From positions 11,307 through 47,273 of the forward strand of contig NZ_PPQS01000009.1 in NCBI RefSeq assembly GCF_002902405.1: a DNA stretch of 35,967 bases. Direction: 5' to 3'. Made by a program: the position numbers and the translations under genes. The DNA comes from Staphylococcus schweitzeri (GTDB lineage: Bacteria > Bacillota > Bacilli > Staphylococcales > Staphylococcaceae). Position 1 is the stretch's first letter. Every line of letters starts with the position of its first letter. Positions 16,808 through 26,882 of the stretch are shown here, piece by piece. Under the pieces are notes generated by a model. That model worked only from the letters and a program-made list of their open reading frames with translations. It had not been told where the DNA came from and made no database searches.

Positions 16808-17239
16808 ATGGAATATAAAAAGATACTTATTCGTTTATTAATTGCTTTTGCAGTACTTTTCTCAGCAGATTTCACTTATCAATCCGTCGAACAAACGCAT
16901 CAATCGCATGCCGCAGTTAATTATTATAGTAAAAACCAATGCACATGGTGGGCATTTAAACGTCGCGCACAAGTTGGTAAACCTGTTTCCAATAAATGGG
17001 GCAACGCTAAAAATTGGTATTACAATGCACGTAAATCAAAATATTCGACTGGACGTACGCCAAGAAAATTTGCTGTAATGCAATCAACTGCAGGATATTA
17101 TGGACATGTCGCAGTTGTTGAACAAGTATATAAAAACGGTAGTATTAAGGTTTCAGAATACAACTTTTATCGCCCTTTAAAATACAATACGCGTATACTA
17201 AGTAAAAAAGCAGCACGTAACTTTAACTATATTTACTAA
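16808..17239 (+). CDS. Secreted CHAP-domain amidase, SsaA-like
   Basis: A 143-residue exported protein. Residues 1-35 are a signal peptide (basic start, hydrophobic core, HAA cleavage region). The remainder is one CHAP domain, with catalytic Cys45 in NQCTWWAF, His100 in YYGHVAVVE and Glu117/Asn119 in SEYNF. CHAP enzymes of this group cut the peptide stem or glycine bridge of peptidoglycan. There is no LysM or SH3 wall-binding domain, so this is a minimal version compared with Sle1 or LytN. GGGAG precedes the ATG. A bidirectional terminator follows. The loop RTPRKFAVMQST differs from the usual TPxxGAIAxS form, which may affect activity. Confidence 0.88.
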   Translation: MEYKKILIRLLIAFAVLFSADFTYQSVEQTHQSHAAVNYYSKNQCTWWAFKRRAQVGKPVSNKWGNAKNWYYNARKSKYSTGRTPRKFAVMQSTAGYYGHVAVVEQVYKNGSIKVSEYNFYRPLKYNTRILSKKAARNFNYIY

Positions 17240-17245
17240 CTAAAA

Positions 17246-17302
17246 AATCTTCTATCACGAACGCTTCAATTTCCTGTATGCGTGTGATAGAAGTTTTTTA
17301 TT
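17246..17302. terminator. Bidirectional terminator between CHAP gene and mvaA
   Basis: CTTCTATCAC and GTGATAGAAG form a 10-base stem with further inner pairing (GCGT/ACGC type). T-runs lie on both strands, fitting the two convergent genes. Confidence 0.85.
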
Positions 17303-17379
17303 TTTTTGTTCATATTAATTTATTTAAGCGCTACGATGGACTGACTTAACTTTTCTTTAAAATCGCTATTCGCATTTGA

Positions 17380-18660
17380 TTATTGCTGGCTTCTTAAATC
17401 TTTTAAAATGCGTTCAGCTACTTGTGTATTCGCACGGGGTTCTTGCTTCAATGCTTCAGCTACTTGCGCAATTTCATCACCTTTTGCACCTACAACAATA
17501 GCTAATGATTTATATTGCAAGCTCATATGGCCTTGCTGGATACCTTCGGAAACGAGCGCGCGACATGCTGCAAAGTTTTGTGCTAAACCAACGGCAGCAA
17601 CTACATGACCTAATTCTTGTGCTGAATCTACATTTAGCAATTCTAAAGAAGCTTTAGCAATTGGTAATACTTTCGTACCACCGCCAACGATTGCCAATGT
17701 CATAGGCACTTCTATTGTACCAATTAAACGTTGACGTTCTTGATCGTATCTCCATGTTGCAATACCACGATATTGACCGTCACGACTCGCATACGCATGC
17801 GCACTTGCTTCTGCACCACGCGTATCATTTCCTGTTGCTAAAACAACGGCATGTATGCCATTCATAACACCTTTATTATGTGTTGCAGCACGATGAATAT
17901 CTACTTGCGCAAGTATAGAAGCACGTTCCATTCTTTTGGCTACTTCTTCACCAGATCTGTCACCTCTCGTTAAGTCATTGACATTAATCTCACCTTGAAC
18001 TTTAACTACGGATGCTGTCGCATGATTTGATAAAATGCTCATTAAAATGTCGCTTTGCGGAAATTCATTTTTTAAAAATGCAGTTATGGACTCTAAAATT
18101 GTATTAAGCATATTTGCACCCATAGCATCTTTCGTATCAACAAATACTTTTAATGATAGTAACTGCTGTTCAGGAAATTTATCAATAGCAATGCGTTGAT
18201 AACCGCCACCTCGTGCTTTAATAGAAGGATACGCTTCGTCAGCAATTTGATGAATTTGTGATTCTAATGCGCCAATGTCTGCTGATAATCTTTCAGTATC
18301 GTCGACTCCATCAAAGACGATTTGACCTATCATAATACGTTCAGAAGATACCGTTTTAAATCCACCAGTTTGATTCACTAATTTAGCGCCATAACTTGCA
18401 GCGGCAACAACTGAAGGTTCTTCCACCATCATTGGCACAACATAAGATTTTTCGTCTACAATAATATTTGGTAGTAAACCAACTGGCAACGCACCTTGTG
18501 CAATAACATTTTCAATTAAACTGTTAGCTACTTCTTCATCGATTAGTGGATGATTCAGTAAAATGTCGAATTGTTCTTCTGATAACCATTTCTTATCAAC
18601 CAATTGTTGTAACTTCTCTTGCCGAGATAAATGTCGAAAATCCTTATCTAAACTTTGCAT
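17380..18660 (-). CDS. mvaA: Hydroxymethylglutaryl-CoA reductase, class II
   Basis: Reduces HMG-CoA to mevalonate with NAD(P)H, the committed step of the mevalonate route to isoprenoids for undecaprenyl and menaquinone. The 426-residue protein is complete. Class II marks include VPMMVEEPSVVAAASYGAKL (substrate site with catalytic Glu), THNKGVMNGIHAVVLATGNDTRG (Lys and Asp), GTIEVPMTLAIVGGGTKVLP, and the C-terminal LSLQY-type His region QQGHMSLQYKSLAI. I chose ATG 18660, seven bases after AAAAGGAG; a TTG two codons earlier is less likely. It is divergent from mvaS, the enzyme that makes its substrate. Many substitutions compared with the S. aureus protein I remember suggest a diverged lineage. 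Confidence 0.96.
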   Translation of the reverse strand: MQSLDKDFRHLSRQEKLQQLVDKKWLSEEQFDILLNHPLIDEEVANSLIENVIAQGALPVGLLPNIIVDEKSYVVPMMVEEPSVVAAASYGAKLVNQTGGFKTVSSERIMIGQIVFDGVDDTERLSADIGALESQIHQIADEAYPSIKARGGGYQRIAIDKFPEQQLLSLKVFVDTKDAMGANMLNTILESITAFLKNEFPQSDILMSILSNHATASVVKVQGEINVNDLTRGDRSGEEVAKRMERASILAQVDIHRAATHNKGVMNGIHAVVLATGNDTRGAEASAHAYASRDGQYRGIATWRYDQERQRLIGTIEVPMTLAIVGGGTKVLPIAKASLELLNVDSAQELGHVVAAVGLAQNFAACRALVSEGIQQGHMSLQYKSLAIVVGAKGDEIAQVAEALKQEPRANTQVAERILKDLRSQQ

Positions 18661-18842
18661 GGACAAACTCCTTTTACTTCACATAATTTTTAACATTTCA
18701 ATCACTACTATTTTTACCACAAAATAACGTCATTCGCCTTAAAATTCAATTGAATAATTGTTGTTTTGACTATAAAATAAAACAAGGCAAATTAAACCGC
18801 TTACAAGAAACGTCAAATCATTGTTAAATTTAGTGTATTTCT

Positions 18843-18872
18843 TTGTATAAGATTAGCATATTCTGATATGAT
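18843..18872 (+). promoter_or_regulatory. Probable mvaS promoter
   Basis: A -35-like TTGTAT (18843-18848) and -10 TATGAT (18867-18872) with an 18-base spacer, about 40 bases before the mvaS start. Confidence 0.4.
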
Positions 18873-18907
18873 ACAAGTGTTGCTTTTATAAATTTGAAAG
18901 GATGTAA

Positions 18908-20080
<1,173 letters not shown>

Positions 20081-20117
20081 TCGGTGTATTTAAAAGACAT
20101 TTAAATATAACCTAAAA

Positions 20118-20162
20118 AACAGCAGTCAGACCGTTTCTAATTGAAATCGTCTAACTGCTGTT
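20118..20162 (+). terminator. Terminator of mvaS
   Basis: AACAGCAGT pairs with ACTGCTGTT, and the inner AGAC/GTCT and TTTC/GAAA bases extend the stem. It lies about 38 bases past the stop codon. Confidence 0.8.
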
Positions 20163-20311
20163 ATCTATTTATACCATGCTTCGTCTTGAATCGATTCATT
20201 ATGGTTTTTTGGCGCATTATTGAAGCTTTCCTAGAAACTCGATGCCCCAAGCTCTTCTGTTTTAAATTGTCAAAGCCAAATTGTCCTATACACTTTTTAT
20301 GCTAGAGTGAT

Positions 20312-20980
20312 CTATTTCATGTAAATATCTATATGACTAATGTTATCAAAATCAAACGATTTTTCTTGTGAATCACTCAATATATCGCCTAAATCTATTG
20401 TATGTCTTTCTCCATTTTTCATTTCTATAATCAGTTCCCCTGAATTGTAATTATCATATAATTGTTCTTTTTCTAATAAATACTTTCTAATTCTAAAATC
20501 TGTTTCTTTAAGAGAGAGCTGTTTATTTTTAACTTCTAATAATTTGTCTGGATTCACTTTAGTTTGATGACCATTAACAAACAAGTTCGTTCTATAAGAT
20601 AAATTGGTTACTTTTGATATCGGGTCATACTTAACCACTGTGCCACGATACACTTTAGATTGTTGGTTTTCATATAATGTTCCCCATATATTGACTCTGT
20701 CTTGATTTTTAAACCGTTTCAAATAATCAGTATTGTAGAGCACTGTACGTACATTGTAGGTATCAACTTTCGCGTCTATATAATTTGTCCCAATCCCTGT
20801 TACTTCTTTATTCGTATAAACTTCAAAATTTTGCGCATAATGCTCTTTTAAACTATCATTACCATTTTCTGTAATCAATCCATTTGTCTTTGCTTTTACT
20901 TCTTCTGCTATACCAATAAATCCTGTTACGGCAATCAAAAATGCCAAAGTTGTCAATAAAAACCATAGCTTCGCTTTCAT
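20312..20980 (-). CDS. Secreted exotoxin of the staphylococcal superantigen/SSL family
   Basis: A 222-residue exported protein, about 22 kDa when mature. Residues 1-30 form a signal peptide with a likely cut after AKA. Residues about 44-130 look like the OB-fold N-terminal domain (SLKEHYAQNFEVYTN, DRVNIWGTLYENQ), and about 150-222 like the beta-grasp C-terminal domain. The C-terminal superantigen signature D-x3-R-x2-L-x5-[LIV]-Y is satisfied exactly by Asp161, Arg165, Leu168, Leu174 and Tyr175. The YGG...N signature is degenerate (VNGHQTKVN). There is no cysteine, so the disulfide loop of classic enterotoxins is absent, as in SSLs, SElX or SElY. AAGGATG precedes the ATG. I do not recall this gene between mvaS and ogt in the reference S. 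aureus strain NCTC 8325. Whether it binds MHC II and T-cell receptors or other host factors cannot be told. Confidence 0.8.
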   Translation of the reverse strand: MKAKLWFLLTTLAFLIAVTGFIGIAEEVKAKTNGLITENGNDSLKEHYAQNFEVYTNKEVTGIGTNYIDAKVDTYNVRTVLYNTDYLKRFKNQDRVNIWGTLYENQQSKVYRGTVVKYDPISKVTNLSYRTNLFVNGHQTKVNPDKLLEVKNKQLSLKETDFRIRKYLLEKEQLYDNYNSGELIIEMKNGERHTIDLGDILSDSQEKSFDFDNISHIDIYMK

Positions 20981-21181
20981 TTTTAGATCATCCTTTTCTC
21001 ATTCAAGATTAAATGCATCAAATGCTTTGCGCGCAATTTAATATTATTACTGAATGATCTATATATCAATATTTCTCAATATTAATTTTCTAAAATTTCC
21101 GTTAATTTAATTTGATTAGTTTTTCAAATAATTTAACATATTTAACAATACACAGATTCATTTACCAAAACTATCTCAACT

Positions 21182-21703
21182 TTACGGTTTCGTACTATGC
21201 TTAGGCACATAAAGTCCTGACATATCGATATTCTCCAACTCTAACAGCTTAATCTTATTACTAATTGTCCCACCGAATCCTGTTAAGCTACCCGTTTTAC
21301 CAACTACACGATGGCATGGTACGATAATCGACAAAGGATTACTACCTACGGCACCTCCAACTGCTTGTGCTGACATTTTCGGCTTGTTAAGTGCTTTACC
21401 TACTTTTTTAGCAATCTCTCCATACGTTGTTAATGAACCGTATGATATTTGTCTCAATTCATGCCAAACACGTTTTTGAAAATCACTTCCTGTAGGATTT
21501 AATGGTATTGTGATTTCCGGATTGTCACCTTTAAAATACGCATCTAACCACTGTGCCGTCTCTTTAAATATCACTAAATCCTCGTTTTTCAATCTAGTAC
21601 CATCATCTTGTTGATTTTCAAATAAAACAGCGGTTAGATTTACCCCATCACTCACAAGTTCCAATCGTCCAACCGGCGAATCATAATAACTTTTATATGC
21701 CAT
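21182..21703 (-). CDS. ogt: Methylated-DNA--protein-cysteine methyltransferase
   Basis: Repairs O6-alkylguanine by moving the alkyl group irreversibly to its own cysteine. The 173-residue protein has the active site IIVPCHRVVG with acceptor Cys130, the DNA-binding helix-turn-helix around SYGSLTTYGEIAKKVGKALNKPKMSAQAVGGAVGSNP including the recognition Arg-equivalent region, and the N-terminal RNase H-like domain. I chose ATG 21703 (MAYKSYYDSP), nine bases after AAGGAG; an upstream in-frame stretch with several Met codons is not family-like. It is alone in its transcript, next to the exotoxin-like gene on the same strand. Confidence 0.95.
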   Translation of the reverse strand: MAYKSYYDSPVGRLELVSDGVNLTAVLFENQQDDGTRLKNEDLVIFKETAQWLDAYFKGDNPEITIPLNPTGSDFQKRVWHELRQISYGSLTTYGEIAKKVGKALNKPKMSAQAVGGAVGSNPLSIIVPCHRVVGKTGSLTGFGGTISNKIKLLELENIDMSGLYVPKHSTKP

Positions 21704-22066
21704 AAACACACACTCCTTTTTCATCATCATACTATTCATTTAACTTTATGAAAATGATTAACACCATAAACTTTATCGAGATCAACCATGCGCTTCAAAA
21801 TCAAAGTTCACATAGACTATAAACGCAATATACCATTTCTTAATTAACTATGTATCAACACATACATTTCTTAACCATTGATTAATATTTGCTTTTAAAT
21901 TCTTACTTATTTCAAAAATTACACAAAAAGTTCATAAAGTGCCTAGAACATGCCGTTTTTAAAACTACAATGGTGGAAAAATAAAATTGCCATTGTTTAT
22001 AGTTTGCATATAGTTTCAATGTATTTTCTTTTACTTATTAATTTTAAAATTTAGAGGTGATATTAA
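21704..22066. other. Gene-free region upstream of clpL
   Basis: AT-rich, no supported gene. I looked for the CtsR heptamer repeat and a CIRCE palindrome and found neither. Near the gene there is an imperfect tandem 11-mer, ATAGTTTGCAT then ATAGTTTCAAT (21999-22020), in the area where a promoter is expected. Confidence 0.4.
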
Positions 22067-24172
22067 ATGAATAACAGTTTTTTCAATAGTGACTTTGATT
22101 CAATTTTTCGAAGAATGATGCAAGATATGCAAGGTTCAAATCAAAGCGGCAACAAAAAATACTATATTAATGGTAAAGAAGTTTCACCTGAAGAACTAGC
22201 GCAACTCACACAACAAGGTGGCAATCACTCTGCTGAACAAAGTGCGCAAGCTTTTCAACAAGCAGCACAAAGACAACAAGGGCAACAAGGCGGCAACGGC
22301 AATTATTTAGAACAAATTGGTCGCAACCTTACGCAAGAAGCACGCGATGGTTTATTAGATCCAGTCATTGGCCGCGATAAAGAAATTCAAGAAACTGCTG
22401 AAGTCTTAAGTAGACGAACTAAAAACAATCCTATATTAGTTGGAGAAGCTGGTGTTGGTAAAACTGCGATTGTTGAAGGTTTAGCACAGGCAATCGTTGA
22501 AGGAAATGTACCAGCAGCAATCAAAGACAAAGAAATTATTTCTGTAGATATTTCATCATTAGAAGCCGGAACGCAATATCGTGGTGCTTTTGAAGAAAAT
22601 ATTCAAAAATTAATCGAAGGTGTTAAATCTTCACAAAATGCCGTACTATTCTTTGATGAAATCCATCAAATTATCGGTTCAGGTGCCACAGGAAGTGATT
22701 CAGGTAGCAAAGGGTTATCTGATATTTTGAAACCTGCATTAAGTCGTGGAGAGATTTCAATTATTGGTGCAACAACACAAGATGAATATCGAAACAATAT
22801 CCTTAAAGATGCTGCATTAACGCGCAGATTTAATGAAGTGCTTGTTAATGAACCAAGCGCTAAAGATACTGTTGAAATTTTAAAAGGTATTCGCGAAAAA
22901 TTCGAAGAACACCATCAAGTAAAATTACCAGATGACGTATTAAAAGCATGTGTTGACTTATCAATTCAATATATTCCACAACGATTATTACCAGATAAAG
23001 CAATCGATGTGTTAGATATTACAGCAGCACATTTATCTGCACAAAGTCCAGCTATTGATAAAGTTGAAACTGAAAAACGAATTTCCGAATTGGAAAATGA
23101 TAAGCATAAAGCTGTAAGTGCTGAAGAATATAAAAAAGCAGATGACATTCAAAAAGAAATTAAATCATTACAAGATAAATTAGAAAATAGTAATGGTGAA
23201 CATACTGCTGTTGCTACAGTTCATGATATTTCAGATACTATTCAACGATTAACTGGTATTCCAGTTTCACAAATGGATGATAACGATATTGAACGTTTAA
23301 AAAATATTTCTAGTCGTTTAAGAAGTAAGATTATAGGGCAAGATCAAGCCGTAGAAATGGTTTCACGTGCAATTCGCCGTAATCGTGCTGGGTTCGATGA
23401 TGGCAACCGTCCAATTGGTAGTTTTCTATTTGTCGGCCCTACTGGTGTGGGTAAAACAGAGCTTGCTAAACAATTAGCAATTGATCTATTTGGTAATAAA
23501 GATGCACTTATTCGTCTAGATATGAGTGAATATAGTGACACAACCGCTGTTTCAAAAATGATTGGTACAACTGCTGGTTATGTCGGTTATGATGATAATT
23601 CAAATACATTAACTGAAAAAGTACGCCGTAATCCATATTCAGTCATTCTATTTGATGAAATCGAAAAAGCAAATCCACAAATTTTAACATTGTTATTACA
23701 AGTAATGGATGATGGTAATTTGACAGATGGTCAAGGTAATGTCATCAACTTTAAAAATACAATTATTATTTGTACATCAAATGCTGGCTTTGGCAATGGC
23801 AATGACACTGAAGAAAAAGATATTATGCATGAAATGAAAAAATTCTTCCGCCCTGAATTCCTTAACCGCTTCAACGGCATCGTTGAATTCTTACATTTAG
23901 ATAAAGATGCATTACAAGATATCGTCAACTTATTATTAGACGATGTACAAGTTACATTAGATAAAAAAGGTATTACGATGGACGTTTCTCAAGATGCGAA
24001 AGATTGGTTAATTGAAGAAGGTTATGATGAAGAATTAGGTGCGCGTCCATTAAGACGTATTGTTGAACAGCAAGTACGTGACAAAATTACAGATTACTAT
24101 TTAGACCATACAGACGTTAAACATGTGGATATAGATGTTGAGGATAACGAATTAGTCGTAAAAGGTAAATAA
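22067..24172 (+). CDS. clpL: Hsp100/Clp ATPase ClpL
   Basis: A 701-residue AAA+ unfoldase of the ClpL group, which rescues aggregated proteins during heat and other stress. It lacks the usual Clp N domain; instead residues 1-80 are Gln/Asn-rich and low in complexity. The first ATPase domain has Walker A GEAGVGKT (126-133) and Walker B VLFFDEIH (193-200). A short coiled middle region spans about 335-375. The second domain has Walker A GPTGVGKT (457-464), Walker [11 protein letters not shown] and the arginine-rich C-terminal GARPLRR sensor. No IGF/IGL loop for ClpP docking is evident, so it likely acts as a chaperone only. GAGGTG precedes the ATG. A terminator follows. Confidence 0.96.
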   Translation: MNNSFFNSDFDSIFRRMMQDMQGSNQSGNKKYYINGKEVSPEELAQLTQQGGNHSAEQSAQAFQQAAQRQQGQQGGNGNYLEQIGRNLTQEARDGLLDPVIGRDKEIQETAEVLSRRTKNNPILVGEAGVGKTAIVEGLAQAIVEGNVPAAIKDKEIISVDISSLEAGTQYRGAFEENIQKLIEGVKSSQNAVLFFDEIHQIIGSGATGSDSGSKGLSDILKPALSRGEISIIGATTQDEYRNNILKDAALTRRFNEVLVNEPSAKDTVEILKGIREKFEEHHQVKLPDDVLKACVDLSIQYIPQRLLPDKAIDVLDITAAHLSAQSPAIDKVETEKRISELENDKHKAVSAEEYKKADDIQKEIKSLQDKLENSNGEHTAVATVHDISDTIQRLTGIPVSQMDDNDIERLKNISSRLRSKIIGQDQAVEMVSRAIRRNRAGFDDGNRPIGSFLFVGPTGVGKTELAKQLAIDLFGNKDALIRLDMSEYSDTTAVSKMIGTTAGYVGYDDNSNTLTEKVRRNPYSVILFDEIEKANPQILTLLLQVMDDGNLTDGQGNVINFKNTIIICTSNAGFGNGNDTEEKDIMHEMKKFFRPEFLNRFNGIVEFLHLDKDALQDIVNLLLDDVQVTLDKKGITMDVSQDAKDWLIEEGYDEELGARPLRRIVEQQVRDKITDYYLDHTDVKHVDIDVEDNELVVKGK

Positions 24173-24195
24173 CGACACTTTAACATATAACATAT

Positions 24196-24238
24196 CAAAA
24201 ATGAGCATCAGGCCGCTCGTACCTGTGCTCATTTTTTT
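24196..24238 (+). terminator. Terminator of clpL
   Basis: AAAATGAGCA pairs with TGCTCATTTT, with inner pairing around GGCC/ACCTG, followed by a run of T. It ends three bases before the stop of the opposing small gene. Confidence 0.85.
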
Positions 24239-24240
24239 AA

Positions 24241-24411
24241 TTATTTCCCTGGAAAATGTTTTACTACCTGTTGTTCTGTACTACAACAATCGTTGTCTAT
24301 TTCACATGTACCACATTTTCCTTGTTTAGAACGTTTGAAAAATTTACCTAGGGTATACAAGGCATACCCGAAAATCGCTAAAAATATCAAAATATTAATC
24401 ATTACTGTCAT
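24241..24411 (-). CDS. FeoB-associated Cys-rich membrane protein
   Basis: A 56-residue protein read from ATG 24411, preceded by AGGGAG with eight bases or so of spacing, 12 bases after feoB. It has one N-terminal membrane segment (about residues 4-22), a basic turn KFFKRSKQ, and a cysteine cluster CGTC...DCC (Cys33, 36, 42, 43), followed by a short tail. This is the pattern of the small Cys-rich proteins found next to feoB, sometimes annotated as a p12-like family. The cluster probably binds iron or a metal cofactor for FeoB. The exact function is not established. Confidence 0.85.
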   Translation of the reverse strand: MTVMINILIFLAIFGYALYTLGKFFKRSKQGKCGTCEIDNDCCSTEQQVVKHFPGK

Positions 24412-24423
24412 TTCAACCACTCC

Positions 24424-26418
24424 CTAAACAAATAAATGCCCAACTTGATAAAAGATAAATGTTAAAACATAGGCAGTCAACAATGGATATACCACTGCGA
24501 GTGCTGTCCATTTCCAAGAATATGTTTCCTTGCGAATTGCTGCTACTGTAGAGATACATGGGATATATAACAATATAAAAATCATAAAGGCATACGCAGA
24601 TAACGGTGTGAATTGGTTTTGAATAACATGAACAAGTCCTGCATCACCTGATGAATAAATAATTGCCATTGAACTCACAATAACTTCTTTTGCTAAAAAT
24701 CCTGGCACTAACGTAGCACCTGCTTGCCATGTTCCAAACCCAAGTGGTTCAACTAACATTCCAAAGAAACTACCTATTATATGTAAAAAACTGTCATTAA
24801 TACTTACATTAATGCCATGCGGACCAACATAACTTAAAAGCCATATCACTACTGACCCTCCAAAAATAAATGTACCTGCTTTACGTACAAATCCCTTAGC
24901 CTTTTCCCAAGTACTACGCCACAACGTTTTAATGGAAGGCACACGGTATGTTGGCAATTCCACAATAAAGATTGCATTATCATTTTTTAACACTGTCTTA
25001 GTAAGTACAGTACTTACTAAGAATGCCATGACAATACCTAACACATATAGACTTAATACCACTAATGATTGGTTTTCTTTAAAAAAGATACCTACGAATA
25101 AAGCATATACAGGTAATCTTGCTGAACATGACATAAACGGTGCAATTAAAATCGTTGTCAGGCGTTCTTTTTCATTTTCAATACTGCGCGCAGCCATCAC
25201 GCTTGGAACATTACAGCCAAATCCTATAATCATAGGTATAAATGACTTCCCACTTAAACCAAATGATTCCATAATCCGATCCATTAAGACAGCTATACGT
25301 GCCATATAGCCTGAATCTTCTAGTAATGATATAAAGAAAAAAAGCACAACAATTTGCGGTACAAACACTAATACGGAACCTACACCTGCAATAATGCCAT
25401 CAGTAATTAAATCTTGTAAAAAAGGTACAAGTCCAAGATGGCTCATGACACTCTTAACGCTATCAGTAAATGTACCTCCAATAAACTCGTCAAGGTGATC
25501 GGACAATGGCGTTCCTATCCATGTAAATGTCGTTTGAAAAATTAACCACATAATACCTAAAAATATTGGTATACCCAAAAACTTATGTGTTAATATCTTA
25601 TCTATTTTTGTACTGAAAAATTGTTTATCTTCATCTGGATATGTCACAATATCTTGCAATAACATATCTATATATTGATTTCGAATACGTTCCATTTCGC
25701 CACGAATCGATGTACCATCTAAGGTTTGTACTAAATGTTGACGAATCGTTAACAATTGATCTAATACTTTTACATTTAATTCCTCTTTAATTTGAACATT
25801 GTCTAAAAGGTATTGAATTGCAATAAATCTTGATTCATAGTTTGAATGTGTTGTTTCAGCCATAATGGCCTGACAGATATCACTAATAGCATTTTCAATT
25901 GTTTCGCCATAATTGAGTTTAAAATGTTGTTGCGCTCCTTCGCCCAAAAATTTAATTTCACCAAGCAAGTAATTAGTTCCTTTACCTGTACGAGCAACAA
26001 CAGGGAAAATAGGTGTTTTCAACCTTTTCATCAATTTATGATAATCAATATGTATACCACGCTTTGTTGCTACGTCAATCATGTTCAGTCCAATATACAT
26101 TGGTTTATTTAATTCTAGTAATTGAATAGTCAACTGCATATTCCTTTTTAACTGACTCGCATCAACGATATTTATCATTCCTGTAAATTGATTATTTAAC
26201 AAATAATCCGTAACAATCGTCTCATCTACAGAAATTGGCGATAAATCATATGTACCTGGCAAATCAATTAATTGTCCTAAATGATGTTTTAACTGCCCTA
26301 CTTTTTTCTCTACTGTTACACCGCTCCAGTTTCCAACATACTCGTAAGAGCCAGTCAACGCATTAAACAATGATGTCTTTCCGACATTGGGATTACCTAA
26401 TATACAATAATTTTCCAT
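24424..26418 (-). CDS. feoB: Ferrous iron transport protein B
   Basis: A 664-residue Fe(II) permease with a cytoplasmic GTPase. The N-terminal G domain has G1 GNPNVGKTS (8-16), G3 DLPGTYD and a G4-like NMID, followed by a helical spacer. The membrane part carries the two Gate motifs, with Cys in [17 protein letters not shown] and [14 protein letters not shown], and a closing [15 protein letters not shown] segment. AGGAG precedes the ATG by eight bases. It sits between feoA and the Cys-rich partner in one compact operon. I did not find a good Fur box before feoA, so iron regulation is not evident from the sequence. Confidence 0.97.
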   Translation of the reverse strand: MENYCILGNPNVGKTSLFNALTGSYEYVGNWSGVTVEKKVGQLKHHLGQLIDLPGTYDLSPISVDETIVTDYLLNNQFTGMINIVDASQLKRNMQLTIQLLELNKPMYIGLNMIDVATKRGIHIDYHKLMKRLKTPIFPVVARTGKGTNYLLGEIKFLGEGAQQHFKLNYGETIENAISDICQAIMAETTHSNYESRFIAIQYLLDNVQIKEELNVKVLDQLLTIRQHLVQTLDGTSIRGEMERIRNQYIDMLLQDIVTYPDEDKQFFSTKIDKILTHKFLGIPIFLGIMWLIFQTTFTWIGTPLSDHLDEFIGGTFTDSVKSVMSHLGLVPFLQDLITDGIIAGVGSVLVFVPQIVVLFFFISLLEDSGYMARIAVLMDRIMESFGLSGKSFIPMIIGFGCNVPSVMAARSIENEKERLTTILIAPFMSCSARLPVYALFVGIFFKENQSLVVLSLYVLGIVMAFLVSTVLTKTVLKNDNAIFIVELPTYRVPSIKTLWRSTWEKAKGFVRKAGTFIFGGSVVIWLLSYVGPHGINVSINDSFLHIIGSFFGMLVEPLGFGTWQAGATLVPGFLAKEVIVSSMAIIYSSGDAGLVHVIQNQFTPLSAYAFMIFILLYIPCISTVAAIRKETYSWKWTALAVVYPLLTAYVLTFIFYQVGHLFV

Positions 26419-26429
26419 ATGTTAGACTC

Positions 26430-26657
26430 CTATTCTTCAAGTGCAATGCAACATGCGTCGCAATGTCTAATGCTTAATTGTTGACCATTAATCTCAATAA
26501 TACATGGTCCTTTAAATAAACATTTTTGCACAATCTTAATTGTAGAGCCATCTGTCAAACCGAATGCACTTAAGCGATAAAACATGTTCATATTATTAAT
26601 ATCAATTTGCTTAATTCTATAAAGTTTATTTTTTTCACCATTTCTAACGTTTAACAT
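26430..26657 (-). CDS. feoA: Ferrous iron transport protein A
   Basis: A 75-residue SH3-like protein that assists FeoB at the inner membrane face. The fold pattern is clear: IKQIDINNMNMFYRLSAFGLTDGSTIKIVQKCLFKGPCIIEINGQQLSIRHCDACCIALEE. The CDACC cluster at the C-terminus is notable; most FeoA proteins lack it. I chose ATG 26657, eleven bases after AGGAG; a GTG at 26669 touches that site. It starts the operon, 11 bases before feoB. Confidence 0.9.
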   Translation of the reverse strand: MLNVRNGEKNKLYRIKQIDINNMNMFYRLSAFGLTDGSTIKIVQKCLFKGPCIIEINGQQLSIRHCDACCIALEE

Positions 26658-26789
26658 AGTATTTCTCACTCCTATTAGAAATAATAACTCTTAAAATTAT
26701 AGCACGCAATACTTTCGTTAAATAAATTTCATTTTTTATGTAAAAGTTGTGACATTTAAAAAATATTGTCTATGTATTAATCTAGAGCA

Positions 26790-26836
26790 AAAAAGTACCG
26801 CTGTTTTAAATGTGCACTTCACATTTTAAACAGCGG
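26790..26836 (-). terminator. Terminator of farE
   Basis: CCGCTGTTT at 26798 pairs with AAACAGCGG ending 26836, extended by TTAAATGTG/CACATTTTAA. The T-run after it lies on the minus strand (TACTTTTTTGC), so it ends the leftward farE transcript. Confidence 0.85.
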
Positions 26837-26882
26837 TGTATATTTTTATTAGCACCTTAATACAATTTAAACAGATGCCAAA

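Noticed and set aside
21999..22020. Tandem 11-mer ATAGTTTGCAT/ATAGTTTCAAT before clpL as a CtsR operator
   Set aside because: Does not fit the CtsR heptamer repeat; probably chance in AT-rich DNA.
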